Part shown: one piece after another, positions 24,861-36,166 of the stretch
Layout of the letters: each line of letters opens with the position of its first letter
How positions within the stretch are numbered: position 1 is the stretch's first letter
Source of the DNA: Earliella scabrosa
Taxonomy: Eukaryota > Basidiomycota > Agaricomycetes > Polyporales > Polyporaceae
Assembly (NCBI GenBank): GCA_022605405.1
Contig: JABYQQ010000013.1
Location: 1,054,001 to 1,118,000, forward strand
DNA: 64,000 nt
Direction of reading: 5' to 3'
Made by a program: the position numbers and the translations under genes
The notes under the pieces: generated by a model
Seen by the model: the letters and a program-made list of their open reading frames with translations, nothing else
The model's database searches: none
Told to the model about the DNA's origin: nothing

Positions 24861-26959
24861 AGCCATTCAGTTGCACGCCATTCAGTTTCCACCTCCTCAT
24901 ACTCTCCGAAGTCCTCGGTGCCTTTTACCTTTCTTTCTTTCTGCCTCTGTCTCTCCCTTGGTGCTGCGGGGCGCTGAGGTTGAGAGAGGTACCCGCCCAA
25001 GGAAGCCGGAACATGCTTACACACGCGGTGTTCGCCGAGTTATGCAACCATTACGCTCCCGCTTTGTCGCGCCCGTCCGCGTAGGCCCGTCACTATCCCT
25101 GATCGATGCGCGTGGGCCGCCGGATTGCCCAGGGTGTTTCTAAGGATAGAACACGTACGTGTCAAGGGCTGTGTCGGCATCAGGAGGGTGGTGGTAAGCG
25201 GCCTTCCGCGCCAGGCGTGTGCAGCAGGCGCCTGCGTTGTGCGCATTGCTTAGTACTGTACTTACGTTTGGGTTCGGCAGACGCAGTGCGCTAGGGTGCA
25301 TAGTGCGAGCACTCGAGCCTGTCTGGGTCATGGAAGCTGTAATGGCCGGAAGGCTAGGCTCGGAATGTGCGTACAACACGTTACTATCGCGCCGTGATCT
25401 TCCGAGCTCACCAGCGTTGGTTATTACTTCCGGGCTCGAGATCTGCGCCGGGTGAATCGCGTTGTGGCAAGTCACCCTGCTCTCGGCGATTTGACACGGC
25501 GGACGGAGATGGCCACCAGTCGGAACGCTCGGAATGCGCACGAGCTGGCGGACATGCGTACGTTGTGTGTCAGACGATATCCTGCTGAACGTTGAACCAC
25601 GACGCTGCGATATGTCAGTCGGACGGCGGCGGAGGAGTCGGATAGCATAAGCTTGCAGCGCCACAACGATACACAACCGCACACATGCATTCGAAATAAG
25701 TACGAGCGCGCTTACCTCCGAGTCGCTGTCCGAAACGCCGACGGTTCTGTTCTCCGACACTGGAAAGAATACGCGCAGTGACTTCGTGGGATGGGAAGTC
25801 AACGGTAGTATCGTAAAAGTACTGCTCGCGCAGTATCAATACAATGGGGTACAAGGTAGACCGATACGATGGCATCGCACTCGGCGAATAGCTGGTGTTC
25901 GAGTTGGTCTCGTGCACGGCGCTGATCGCCTTTCTCCAGCCTCCATTCGGGTGTGCGTGTTTGAGGGGATACTGCTGCTTGCCCATAATCAAGTTGCAAT
26001 GCCAACAGCACCCCATGCCAAGTACTGCTCATCCGTGTGTCAAGCCTCCGACTTTTCTCAGAATCCCTACCATATTTCCTGACTCATCTAAATGACACCA
26101 AGGTCTGCCGGCCTATGCCGGAGCGTCGGGGCGCAGAGAAGAAATCTCGGATGTCCCTGATCGGACCACTCGAGTCCAAGGGGTCGAACGGAAGGTTCGG
26201 CAGCGTTGGAGGCTTGGAGCTCCTTTGGGTGCCGTTCGCGGCGCTGACAAATGCAGGAGGCGGGGAGAGTTGCTCCCAATCGCGTCATTTCGACTCATCG
26301 AGCAAGGCGAAACCTGCACGAAGGGCCAAGGCACGCAGACCTGGCGCGAATGCGTGAGCCCGCGACAGACTCGGACAGAGTGGAACATTCGGCAAGGGGC
26401 GCTGGTGGCTGATGGTGGCGCTCTTGAGCTCCTTGCGCCCGCGCGGGACGGTCGCATGTCCGGCCCGGAGCTCCTGGTCCGCGACCGCGGAGTGTTGGAC
26501 TTGTGGTTTGCAAGCGTGCCGTCTGCACCGTGCGCCCGTGCCGGACTCTGGATATCCAGCCCGGCGTCATGGCCGTCATGAAACGATCGAGTCCACGAGG
26601 TTACGGGACAAGCTAGCGTCACCAGTGAAAAAGATCTACAAGTGGGGCATAGTCAGTGTATGGGAGCATTATCGGTCCTCGGCTTGGGCTGGGCAGGATG
26701 AGAAGAACTCCAGTGGCACTCTTCCATATTCAACACCACTCGATCATCGGCGGTGGCACTGCGGTGGAAGGGTTTGCGTCGGACAGTGCTCGAGATGTTT
26801 CTACACCCATTATACATCCTCCTGTCCGCATGACTGCCAGCGTCGGGCCACGTTCGTCTGTATTCATACGTGCATATCCCCGAAGTGTTGATGGGAAGAC
26901 GCACCAAGCCGAGCTGAGTCGCCGCGTGCCCGAGCTCAAGATCCATCCGACATCATGCA

Positions 26960-29828
26960 TCAACCCTGGTCCTCGGCATCTCTCTTTCTCTTCATCTCTT
27001 TCGATACCTTGTGCTGAGCCGCCTCGTGTTTCGCCAACTCGATGGGCACCTTTGACACCGGGCTCTTGGAGATCTCTGCATGAGGCACAGAAAGGAATGG
27101 TCGCTGATCAGCCGGGGGAATCTCGAGGGAACATCACAATAAGGAAACGTGCCTTGTTTGAGATCGTACCTGCGTGGGGTAAAGATGCACGTCAGCTCTT
27201 CGCCGCGATAGCAATTCAGATGAACGGGCAGGCACGTACATGACCTCATCGTCATCGTTCGTGAGGAACGTGATAGCCGTTCCTTGTTTCCCAGCACGAC
27301 CAGTACGACCTAGACGCATTGGAAACGAATGTCAATTGCTATGCCGGCCGTAGAAGCGCTGAGAACATACCGATACGATGAACGTATGCTTCAATGGTGT
27401 TCGCCATCTGGTAATTGATGACCAAGCTGACATCCTGTACGTCAATACCACGACCAGCGAGATCCGTGGCAACAAGAATATCCGAGTCCCCGGTGCGCAG
27501 AGATTGCAGAGCGGCTTCTCGCTGTTCTTGGTTCTTGCCAGAGTGCAGGGTCGCCGCGCTCCACTACAAAAGAGACCGGGTGAGCTCATGCGTGGGTCGG
27601 GCGACTCTTCTTTACGTACCCCTGCTCGGTGAAGATCCTTCGCGACCATGTCTGCGGTCTTCTTCTGGTTGACGAACACGATGATCGGCGGAGTGTACTG
27701 GTTGCTGTTGAGAATCTCCAGCATCCGCTGCCTGCGTGGAAGCCGTCAGCACCTGGATTCGTCGGCGACGATGGGCTTGGCACGTACTTCTTCTTCTCGT
27801 CGCCATTGACGAACTCCACTTTCTGCTCGACAGTGTCGACTGCCCTTCCAGCCTCACCAATGGTGATGATAGCAGGCCTCTTCAAGTACTTTTTTGCCAA
27901 TCGTTCCACTGGGGGCGGCATCGTGGCGGAAAACAGCGTCGTCACACGTGTCCGACCCTTCTTCACCATCGTTTCTCCGTCGACATCCATCTGCTCGCCT
28001 TGATCTTCACCTGCCATCGTATCGGAAGGCAGCTTGTCGAGGATGAACGTGAGATCCGCTTCGAAGCCGAGGTTGACCATACGATCGGCTTCGTCCATGA
28101 CAATGTATCGACACTGTGAGAGGACGATGACATGTCGCTCGATGACGTCCTTGAGACGACCCGGTGTGGCAATGATGATCTCGGCGCCAGAACGCAGATT
28201 GAACTGCTGTTCCTCCACTGAGCGCTGTCAATACATAGTCAGTAATCGTACGTAACGCCCGGAAGCAATAGAGACACGTACACCTCCGACAATGGAAACA
28301 CAAGTGAATCCTAATGGACCTGCAAACTTCTTCGTCTCAGACTCGATTTGCTGCGCCAGCTCACGAGTGGGTGCCATGATGAGTGCATATGGACCGAGAT
28401 GTCTATTGTCGTCGGTGAAGGGCGGGAGCTTGGAGATGAATGCCAACATTGGAATGACGAAGGCAGCCGTCTTACCGGAACCTAAAGGCACGTGCCCGTC
28501 AATTCGGAAACCTTCTGTGCAACAAAGCAGAACGTACCAGTCTCCGCGATGCCGATAATGTCTCTGGTCTGCAAACCAATAGGAATAGCTTGCCGCTGTA
28601 TAGGGGAGGGTTCCTTGTAGCCGATTTTCTCGATGACATCGAGAATTTCAATGGGGATGGACGATTCTCTCCAAGAACGCAGAGGGTGTGGAATGTGACC
28701 ACCTGCCAACAGGCAACGTCAGTGAGACAATGCATCAAAAATGGGCGAAGCAGGGACGGACCTCGTGCGGCAATACTGAAGTCCTCGCGGAAGATACGCC
28801 AGTCTCGTTCCCTCATCTCGTCTAGCGACTTCTCCGACCAATGCCTCTCGTCAATACCAGTCCTAGCGGCCTTTCGCCTCTCCAACGGGTCGGCCAAGAC
28901 CATTCCATCCCCGCTCTTCCGTCCAGGCACAATCGCCGCTCCAGCTTCGTCCATCCCTGCGATGTGTCCACGTCCGAAACCAATCTGAGCGCCTTGTCGC
29001 TGACTGCCAATCGCCGCAGGAGTCTCCGCATTGTACGTATCGTCCTGCTCGTCCCAGTCAAAGACGAACTTGCGGTCATTCATCTTGCGCGGTCGTTTCT
29101 TCTTCTTGTCCACGCCCAGATAGCGCGAACGGATGGCGTCCAAATCATTGTTGGTCATAGGCGGTACGTACGGCTCGGAAGTTTCGGGTAGGGTGGAAGA
29201 GTTATTGGTTCCATTGGAGGATCCGGAGGGAGGCGGAGGAGGCGGCATGGAAGAGGACGGCGCGGGAGTCGAGGACGACGACCCAGGACCTGAAGGTGCT
29301 TTCCCGCGGTCCGCACGAGGTCCTGTGGGCACGCCTTGGTACGACGCTCCCCCTCGACGGTCGTCTGGAGGCCGTCGGTCGCGGTCGCGTCTGCCATGTC
29401 GATCTCGGTCCCTATCCCTGTCTCGGTCGAACCGGTCGTCATCTGTCTCGCATGACGGTGAGCCAAAGCAGCGTGAGGTAGGGAGGTCCACGTACTCCGA
29501 CCGCCGCCGCCACCACCGCCGTATCTCGACGCACGATCCCGCTCTCGCTCCTTCTGCCTGAACTCCTCAGCCTCCCGCTCAAGGGCCTCACGATCCCTCT
29601 TGGCGCGTTCTTCCTTTTCCCTTTGCTCCTTGATCTCCTGCGCACGCTTCTCGATAGCGAGCTTGGCGCGCTGCTCTTTGGTGAGGAATCTGGGCTGTAT
29701 GAAGGAGATGAGCAATTGCCAGGAGGAGCGGCCACAAACACGAGACACACCTTCGCCGCAGCCTCCTTCTCCTCACGCTGCTTCTGCAGCAGCAGATCAA
29801 TAGACAGAGGCTCTGCTCTGGCCGTCAT
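26960..29828 (-). CDS. PRP28: Prp28/DDX23, spliceosomal DEAD-box RNA helicase
   Basis: Helicase that exchanges U1 for U6 at the 5' splice site during spliceosome activation. Start [17 protein letters not shown] is followed by a charged N-terminus ([20 protein letters not shown]), a short RD repeat ([19 protein letters not shown]) and the conserved [12 protein letters not shown]. The helicase core shows the Q motif [24 protein letters not shown] split by an intron, [62 protein letters not shown] and HRIGRTGRAG. The last exon gives [15 protein letters not shown] and ends [10 protein letters not shown], typical of Prp28. Introns of about 50-60 nt interrupt it. Upstream, its start lies under 300 bp from the divergent EF-hand gene. 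Confidence 0.93.
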
Positions 29829-30096
29829 GAAGGTCGTAAGGGTATGTCGAACAAGTGAAAGTGGGCCGTGGACGTCGAGAACCAAGCCTGGAGACCACCT
29901 TGAGGCGCGACCAGCGGCTCCGCGCTCTCGATCTGGCCACGTGCCACAGCCCTTCCTAAACCGGCAATAAGTCGTTCGTTTATGGTCGCGTCTTTTGCCA
30001 CTGCGCGTACGGTGCCCTGGGTCGCGCCGGCTGCTCCTGCACATCGCCCTTGCTCTCATACCCATTCTGGACTGTGCGCGCCACACTGTGTCCCCG

Positions 30097-30798
30097 ATGT
30101 CCAAACTGCACCGCGATATCGAGGAGCTTCGCAGCGGCAACCAGTCTCCGCGCCCCGAGACGCCTGAGCCGGACTCCAGGCAGGGCAGGCGGAACCCCCC
30201 GGAGGCAGGCGTGCAGTTGCTAGAGGACGACGGGGCTATTTCTGTTCAGGTGCGCTCATGCCGTGGTGTGGCGCGACGAGGCGGTCAGCTAACCTCGTAT
30301 GTCCAGCTAGAGTCGTGTTTGAAGCATATCTTTGCGAAGTACTGTACGCCGAAGGTGTCCCCGACGCAGGGTAACGGCGAGCTCCTTGAACCGCCCGAGG
30401 GCGCGTACCTCTCGCCAGAGGGACTGGATGCGTGGGCGCGTGACACCAACGGGACGCCGTTTGACGATGCTACGAAGGAAGAAATCCTGGAGTTCATGGA
30501 TGTCACGGACGATGGAGGGCTAACGTCAGTATTCGCCGTTCCCCCGGCCGTCCTAGCAATTGACGATGCAGGCCCGCTCTAGGTTGAAGGGATTCATGCA
30601 GGTATACCAACTGCAGACAGAGAACGACGAAGAGGAGACGTGGAGAGACCTTGTGAGCATTTGTTTTGGTTCACTCGCTATGATTAGTTAACATTTGTGG
30701 ATCAGTCTGCGCATGGTTTCGATAGAACACTACGACTAGTAGCTACTAGACGAGAAGATGCCGATGCCGATCCCCGCACCGCACCGGAGTACTCGTGA
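30097..30798 (+). CDS. Small EF-hand-like (Miro-related) protein
   Basis: About 180 residues from several exons, starting MSKLHRDIEELRSGN. The central part reads LKHIFAKYCTPK, then LSPEGLDAWARDTNG and DDATKEEILEFMDVTDDG, which has the spacing of a degenerate EF-hand followed by a helix. The next exon gives TLKGFMQVYQLQTENDEEE and TWRDLSAHGF, resembling the second EF-hand module of the mitochondrial Rho GTPase Miro (GF..L..L......ETTW..LR.FGY). No GTPase domain is present, so it is not Miro itself. Calcium binding is uncertain because the loop acids are incomplete. An upstream in-frame Met at 29995 is possible, but the sequence between looks like 5' UTR. I do not know a characterised orthologue. 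Confidence 0.65.
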
Positions 30799-31115
30799 GT
30801 CGCCTTTCGAACATTTGTGTCGCATCACCGCTCAACTAGGTTTCAGTTCATAGCTAGAGCGAAGAATGGCCTGGCAACAATTCAGGAGCTCTTCGCCGCT
30901 ATCCATGTAGCTGGTTGTCCTCCTCGGCACGACCCAACCGGTGGTGCGCCACATATCTTGGTGACAGAAGGCCAACTCACACACGATGCAGTCGCCGATA
31001 AGGAGACTCCGGACGTAAGAAGACGAATTCGTTACGAACCCCATATACAAATACATATACCTGTACTATTCCTGCAGCAGAATCCCTCTATACCCTGCTT
31101 GACTGACACGCAATC
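30799..31115. other. Convergent 3' region, no gene supported
   Basis: About 320 bp between the stops of the EF-hand-like gene and the methyltransferase gene. One short plus-strand frame (30817-31143) has no domain feature. Confidence 0.5.
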
Positions 31116-32032
31116 TCATGATGATGTTGCGCTCAATGTCTGAAGACTCAACTTCCAGATTTCTACATCATCCCATTCGCCCTTCTCCCAGCGAGCGCCG
31201 CCCTTTTCCATAGCCTTCGCGAGCCTCTTATGAGGGATGCGTTCCAACTTGAAGCTCCATCGAGTCTTCGCCTCTGACAGTGCGAGATCCATGAGGCCTG
31301 GGTCCCTGCGCTCGACACAGAGATATATTGGTGGAGATCGCGCTTCTGGAGAAGACGCAATCGAAACCTTGCACAGTTCGTTGAGGGTCCGTAAGAGCGG
31401 CGTGACCAAGTCCGCTGAATACAGCGTATCGGATGAGACGATGAGATCAAATGGAGGGACTAAGATGGGGTTCTGCTGGGCTGTGGACGAGGGCTTCTCG
31501 CCGTGCAGCGAGGCGATCCTAGTTGAATCATCCCACACCCATTGGTCATGCGGTACGGTCCAGTCAAGGACACGAACTTCGATGGTGCCGGAGCTGGATG
31601 GCAGTTGTGGGCGATTACGGGATATATTGCTTGCAAGGACGGTGGAAATGACATCCTTGAGGTCGGTCGCGATCACGTCCCAGCCCATAGAAGCGAGCGC
31701 AAGCCTGGAGAACAGTCCGAAAGAAAGAGAACGGCGGAGGATGTGTGTGGTTTGTACCAAGGAAAAGCGGCGATCAAGACGCACGCGGAGAGCCCAATGC
31801 CGCTCCCTAGCTCGATGGCTCGTGGGCGGTTCGCATCGGCAGATGTGCCGGATGGTGACGGTTTGTTTTTGAAGAGTTCGGCGAGATACAAGGAGAGACA
31901 CTGCGCGCCGAGCCAGAGGCCGGTGCCGTTTGTCGCGCCGTTGTCGAGCTGTGCGAGATGAAAGACGCGGTCTTTGAAGGGGTAGACGAGGAGCGGGAGG
32001 TGCTTTGTCTCGTGGGCGGGGCGGAGGGCCAT
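31116..32032 (-). CDS. METTL21/EFM-type lysine methyltransferase
   Basis: S-adenosylmethionine-dependent methyltransferase of the Methyltransf_16 family, whose fungal members methylate lysines on elongation factors and other proteins. Start MALRPAHETKHLPLLVYP, then GTGLWLGAQCLSLYLAE, the SAM-binding motif I in AIELGSGIGLSACVLI, one intron (about 55 nt, codon split TGG), the motif GWDVIATDLKDV, and a post-motif segment VRVLDWTVPHD. FDLIVSSDTLYSADLV matches the D-x-x-Y region typical of this family. The C-terminal half has WSFKLERIPHKRL and ends LQTLSATSS. Length is about 290 residues. The closest yeast relative may be Efm6, but substrate cannot be told from sequence. Confidence 0.78.
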
Positions 32033-32253
32033 GGTGGGGAGGAGACAGGCGGGAAACACGAGGCCGAGTCGAGGAGCGCTAAGAAGTTGGTGTGTGACTG
32101 GTGTGACACGGTGGTCACGGCTGGCGAGTTGCAACTGCACCGGCTCAGGCAGCGCGCGCCGTCTCCACGCTCCTCCTCTCTCCCGCAGTCTCTGCCGACA
32201 TCTTCCTCCGACAAGCTGCCTCGACAGCGAGGCACGCTGTTGTACATCAGCCC

Positions 32254-35200
32254 ATGAAGGCCTTTCTCAACCGTCTGAACCGCGGTCTCGCGGGCAGCAA
32301 GGAGAAAGACAGAGAGAAGGATGCCCCGAAGGAAAAGATACCCCAACTCCCTCCCCTCCCCGAGTGGCCCCCGCAACGCGTAACGTCGACGCCGAACTCT
32401 GTAAACTCATTCAAGCCCCTGCCCGAACTTTCTATACGCCCCCTTCCGCCCATCGGCGAGCCGTCGTCGTCGTCCACAGAGTCGTCCGTCACAACCACTC
32501 CAATCGCTGCAAATCCGACGCTTCCTGCCACCGAGACGAAGGAGAACCTTCCGGCACCGCCCGTCTCAGAACCGCAAAAGCCCTCACGCGCCGAGGGCTC
32601 GAGTGATTCCACTGGCCGCAGCTCACGCAAAACCGCGAACGGAACCTCAGGCTCGGACGCGCAGAAGAAGGTTGCATTCTTATCTCCTCCCCCAACCCCA
32701 GGGCCTCTTCAAGACCGCGCCCTTCCTGACGCGGATACCCCTACGCCCACTAATGCCACGGCTAAGTCAACAGTCTCGCGTTTCCATGCTGCTCACGGCA
32801 AGGATACGCGTGGATCGACTTCTACTGCTGCGTCGTCCCGCACAGACGTTGCTTCCACCCTCAAGTCCAACAAGGCTGCTTCCACGCGGACAGCTACCTC
32901 TCCATATCCTGCCAAGGGCTACGAGGCCTCGCTACACCAGTCTTTGCGCTCTGGAACCCCCTACTCCCAAATGAGTAACACGAGCAGTCGGATCCTGGCA
33001 GCACAATCTTGGAGTGAGGGTGCAGAGGAGGATCTCGTGTCTAATCTCGGCCAGCGAGAGCGGACGCGACAAGAGGTACTATGGGAGATCGTTGCTAGTG
33101 AAGAACGGTTCGTAATTTTCATCTTCGACGAATGTTTGTCACTTAGCGACCTCCACCAGTTACGTGAACGAATTGTTCAAGATGAAGGAGACCTTCATTG
33201 AACCCCTTCTTCACCCATACGTCTCTTCTCCAGTAACATCACCCACACCATTAGACGTCTACGACGACTTCGTACGTTCCGATACTCCTCGGGAATCTCT
33301 CGAACATCTTCCTATAGCCGCCCGTTTTCTTCAATCCCCAACGGGTGAGCGCTCCGACTCACCCGCTCCAATGGGCAACTCCTCGCCGCGGAAGGAGGAC
33401 AACCACCCAAACATTGATGGAGAGTCAATGGACTCTGCTGAAGAGGAGGAAGCCGACGACCGGATGGGCGCTGCCTTCCACTCCTCGCGACAGAAGACAG
33501 TCACCATGTCTCTGGCAGCAAAGCACAACCACCCACGGTCACCTTACGGCACGACTGCGGCCAGGTCGGGAACGAGCAGGCTCGGAACTTCAGTTCCTTT
33601 CCCCTCACGATCGCACCAGTCACTCCCTCCACCGCCTCGGGCAAACGTGATGACCTCTTCAACGCAGTCCCTTGGAAGACAGTCCTTCATTGCCGACAGG
33701 GAACGTGATTACGACCATACACCATCGGTGAAGACTGCGACCACTAGTACCACCCGTGTGCTCAGGAAATTCAAGAAGAGCAGCACTGGACCGGACGTGA
33801 TCATCAACGGAGCCGTACCTCCTGCGCAGCTGCCTGAAGACCTTCGGAAGTGTCTAGAAGTCATTGAGCAGTGCATTTATGAAGGTCACATGCGTCTCAG
33901 TGACAGTCTTCGGAAGCGCTATGAGGAGCAGTATCCGCTTGTTCGCTCTCTGGCAGACGTGTTCATCTCAAATGTAAGTTCGATCATTGACTGGACGGGC
34001 TGCCTATGCTGATCATGTTCAGGCACATATTCTGCAAGGATATGCGACATACGTCCTGCACCTAGAGCGCGCGTTAGAGCAGGTTGACAACGCGCTGTCA
34101 CTTGCCAGTGCAAGCAAGAAGCCTAAGAAGCAAGATGCCGACCAGTGGTTGAGGGTATGCCAGTATCTGCAAAAGCTCGAGATTACCGCTTCGGAAAAAG
34201 GAGAAACTGGTCTCGCGATTTCCCTCTCGAAGCCTTTCCAGCGCCTGCTCAAATACCCCCTCCTCTTCCAAAATCTCCTCTTCCACACCGACCCGAGTAC
34301 TTTCGAGTACGAAAGTACGCTGCAAATGGTCGCCGATGTCGAGGCGATCGTCCGTAGCATTGAGGACGAGAAGATTCAGAAGGAGGAGCGCGACAAGACT
34401 CGTGATGTCTTTGCGCGTATCGAGGGCCTCGACAAGGTCAAGGCGTTGATGGTGCCTAAGCCTTCCCGTGTCCTTGTCGAGGAACGGCCGTTGGTCGGAG
34501 TGAACCCGCTAACGGACCCGACTTCCACAAGATCCACTTCCACCCCGCCTCTGTCGTCGCAGAACCCGAAGAACGTCAAGGGCAAGACCTCGTTCAAACG
34601 GCTCAGCGACGTGCTTCAATCCAACAGCAATGGTGTCGGCGGCAAGAAGGACTTGTGGCTAGTCGTGTTCAACGACGTTGTCTTGCGGTGTCAGCGAACA
34701 GGTACCACGTCACTGCCACTGGTGGCTGGATCGAACTCCCGCACGAACTCGCTTCCTGAGCTCCAAGGGAAGGCGAAGTACGCTACCACCGGGCGGAGGG
34801 GCACACAAACCAAGCCTCGGAACTTGTACAAGTTCATCAAGGTTTGTTGTCCACTGACGTAGTCTGTCACCTGATATTGACGACCTTAACCCGCAGATCG
34901 AGACTTGGGACATCGGCGATGTTGTGCAGCCTAGGGAAGGTGTCGTCGCTATGGAAGAGTCAGTGATTATGTCATGACGATCCTTCTTTGCCACTCATAA
35001 GCATTTTACAGGGTGGTCAAGTCACGACAGCAAGTGCACTCTGGCATCCAACCTCGTATCGTTCCCATGCCCGAGGACGACGAAGAGGCAGGAGACTCGG
35101 ACGACTCTGATCGCAAGAGTAAGATGAGTTTCTCGTACTGGGGAGCCGATAAGGTCACCCTCCAGAAGCCTGCCGTGGTCAAGCCGAAAGCTCCTGCTGC

Positions 35201-35627
35201 GAATGGTTCGCGTCGCACTACCGCAACGACCACCGCGTATGCGCGCGAGTCGTCCGCCAACGCGAAGTTTGGCACTCGTCTTGTCGTTGATGGGCCGCAT
35301 CACCCGCCGCGTCCTTCAAGCAGGAGGACAGCAGCCACGCCTACCAACAGGAAGGTGACTCCCCATTCCGACGAAGGTCACTCAGTCAAGGTAACCATCA
35401 CCCGCGATAAGCCGACATGGGATAGCAGCACACGGGCGACGGCGGCAGCGACTCCCGTTCCGAAGCGTACCCGTAACATTTCGCAGACAAGCGCAGCAAC
35501 GCGCGTGACGACGACCCCCGTCAACAGCAAGACCCTCGCCTCGCCAGCACCGTCGGAAGACTCGGGCGTGGGCTTCATCCGCAATATGGTCAACCAAGAC
35601 CCATCCTTGAACCGCTTGATTCCATAG
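32254..35627 (+). CDS. RhoGEF with split DH domain and PH-like region
   Basis: Guanine-nucleotide exchange factor for a Rho-type GTPase. Residues 1-270 or so are a Ser/Thr/Pro-rich, disordered region starting MKAFLNRLNRGLAGS. The DH domain begins with RQEVLWEIVASEER joined through an intron to YVNELFKMKETFIEPLL. It then breaks for about 205 low-complexity residues (SPRKEDNHPN, SRLGTSVPFPSRSHQS). It resumes at DLRKCLEVIEQCIYEG and continues with ISNAHILQGYATYV, VCQYLQKLEI and ISLSKPFQRLLKYPLLFQNL, the conserved last DH helix. A PH-like stretch follows: DLWLVVFNDVVLRC and NLYKFIKIETWDI. The C-terminus is basic and Ser/Thr-rich. Several introns are present. It starts 220 bp from the divergent methyltransferase gene. 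Confidence 0.85.
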
Positions 35628-36166
35628 GTTATGCCATGGCCCTCCCATATTCCCATCTCTTGTTCATGCACTTGACGTCTTCTTCCACGCTTCTCACGGA
35701 ATATCTTCACGACCAACTCTGTTCCATCTCTATGATCGCGCGCGCGTTTCTCTGTCGTGCTGATATGCTGTTACATACTTGTTCTCGTCTCACTGTCCAC
35801 TGTCCATTGTCACTTGTCACTGAGTACCCCATAGTTGACGATACCGTATCACTCCTTATTCTCTTTATTCATGCATGCATTTCCACTAATTATCGCCCGT
35901 CCCGTCCACTCGCTCGTTGTGCTGTCCATCTTCTCAAGTTACAACATCCCTCCCTCCATTACACGGCTCCATGCAGAGGTCGCTCTCGCTTTCGTCTCCC
36001 AGAAGAACGCATATGCACAGGCACTAGGTTCTGGTACTCGGCACCGGCATTCCATGGACAGGTCCAAGACACGCTCCTTCTCCGTTTGTCCGATTATAAT
36101 ACGGTCTAGATTCACCATGTAGCAGTGTTACACTTTCCAACGCTTCCCTTTCTGCTCGCACGCTAC
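35628..36166. other. Convergent 3' region, no gene supported
   Basis: About 540 bp between the stops of the RhoGEF and asparagine synthetase genes. Frames on the plus strand are short and lack domains. Confidence 0.5.

Larger units (their letters stand above)
18943..26959. other. 8-kb gene-poor region with two inverted-repeat elements
   Basis: No open frame here extends across introns into a recognisable protein. The first kilobase or so, upstream of the Hal4-type kinase, is pyrimidine-rich and probably carries its promoter and 5' UTR. Two related TIR elements sit at 20028-20699 and 24173-24847. The rest (20.7-24.2 kb and 24.9-26.9 kb) holds only scattered frames such as 23472-24200 plus, 25140-25802 minus and 26225-26581 plus, none with domain features. 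A long non-coding RNA, an eroded transposon or an unrecognised lineage-specific gene cannot be excluded by eye. Confidence 0.6.

Noticed and set aside
25140..25802. 220-codon minus-strand frame as a gene.
   Set aside because: No domain, no plausible splice partner, and composition like random GC-rich DNA. A lineage-specific gene cannot be fully excluded.
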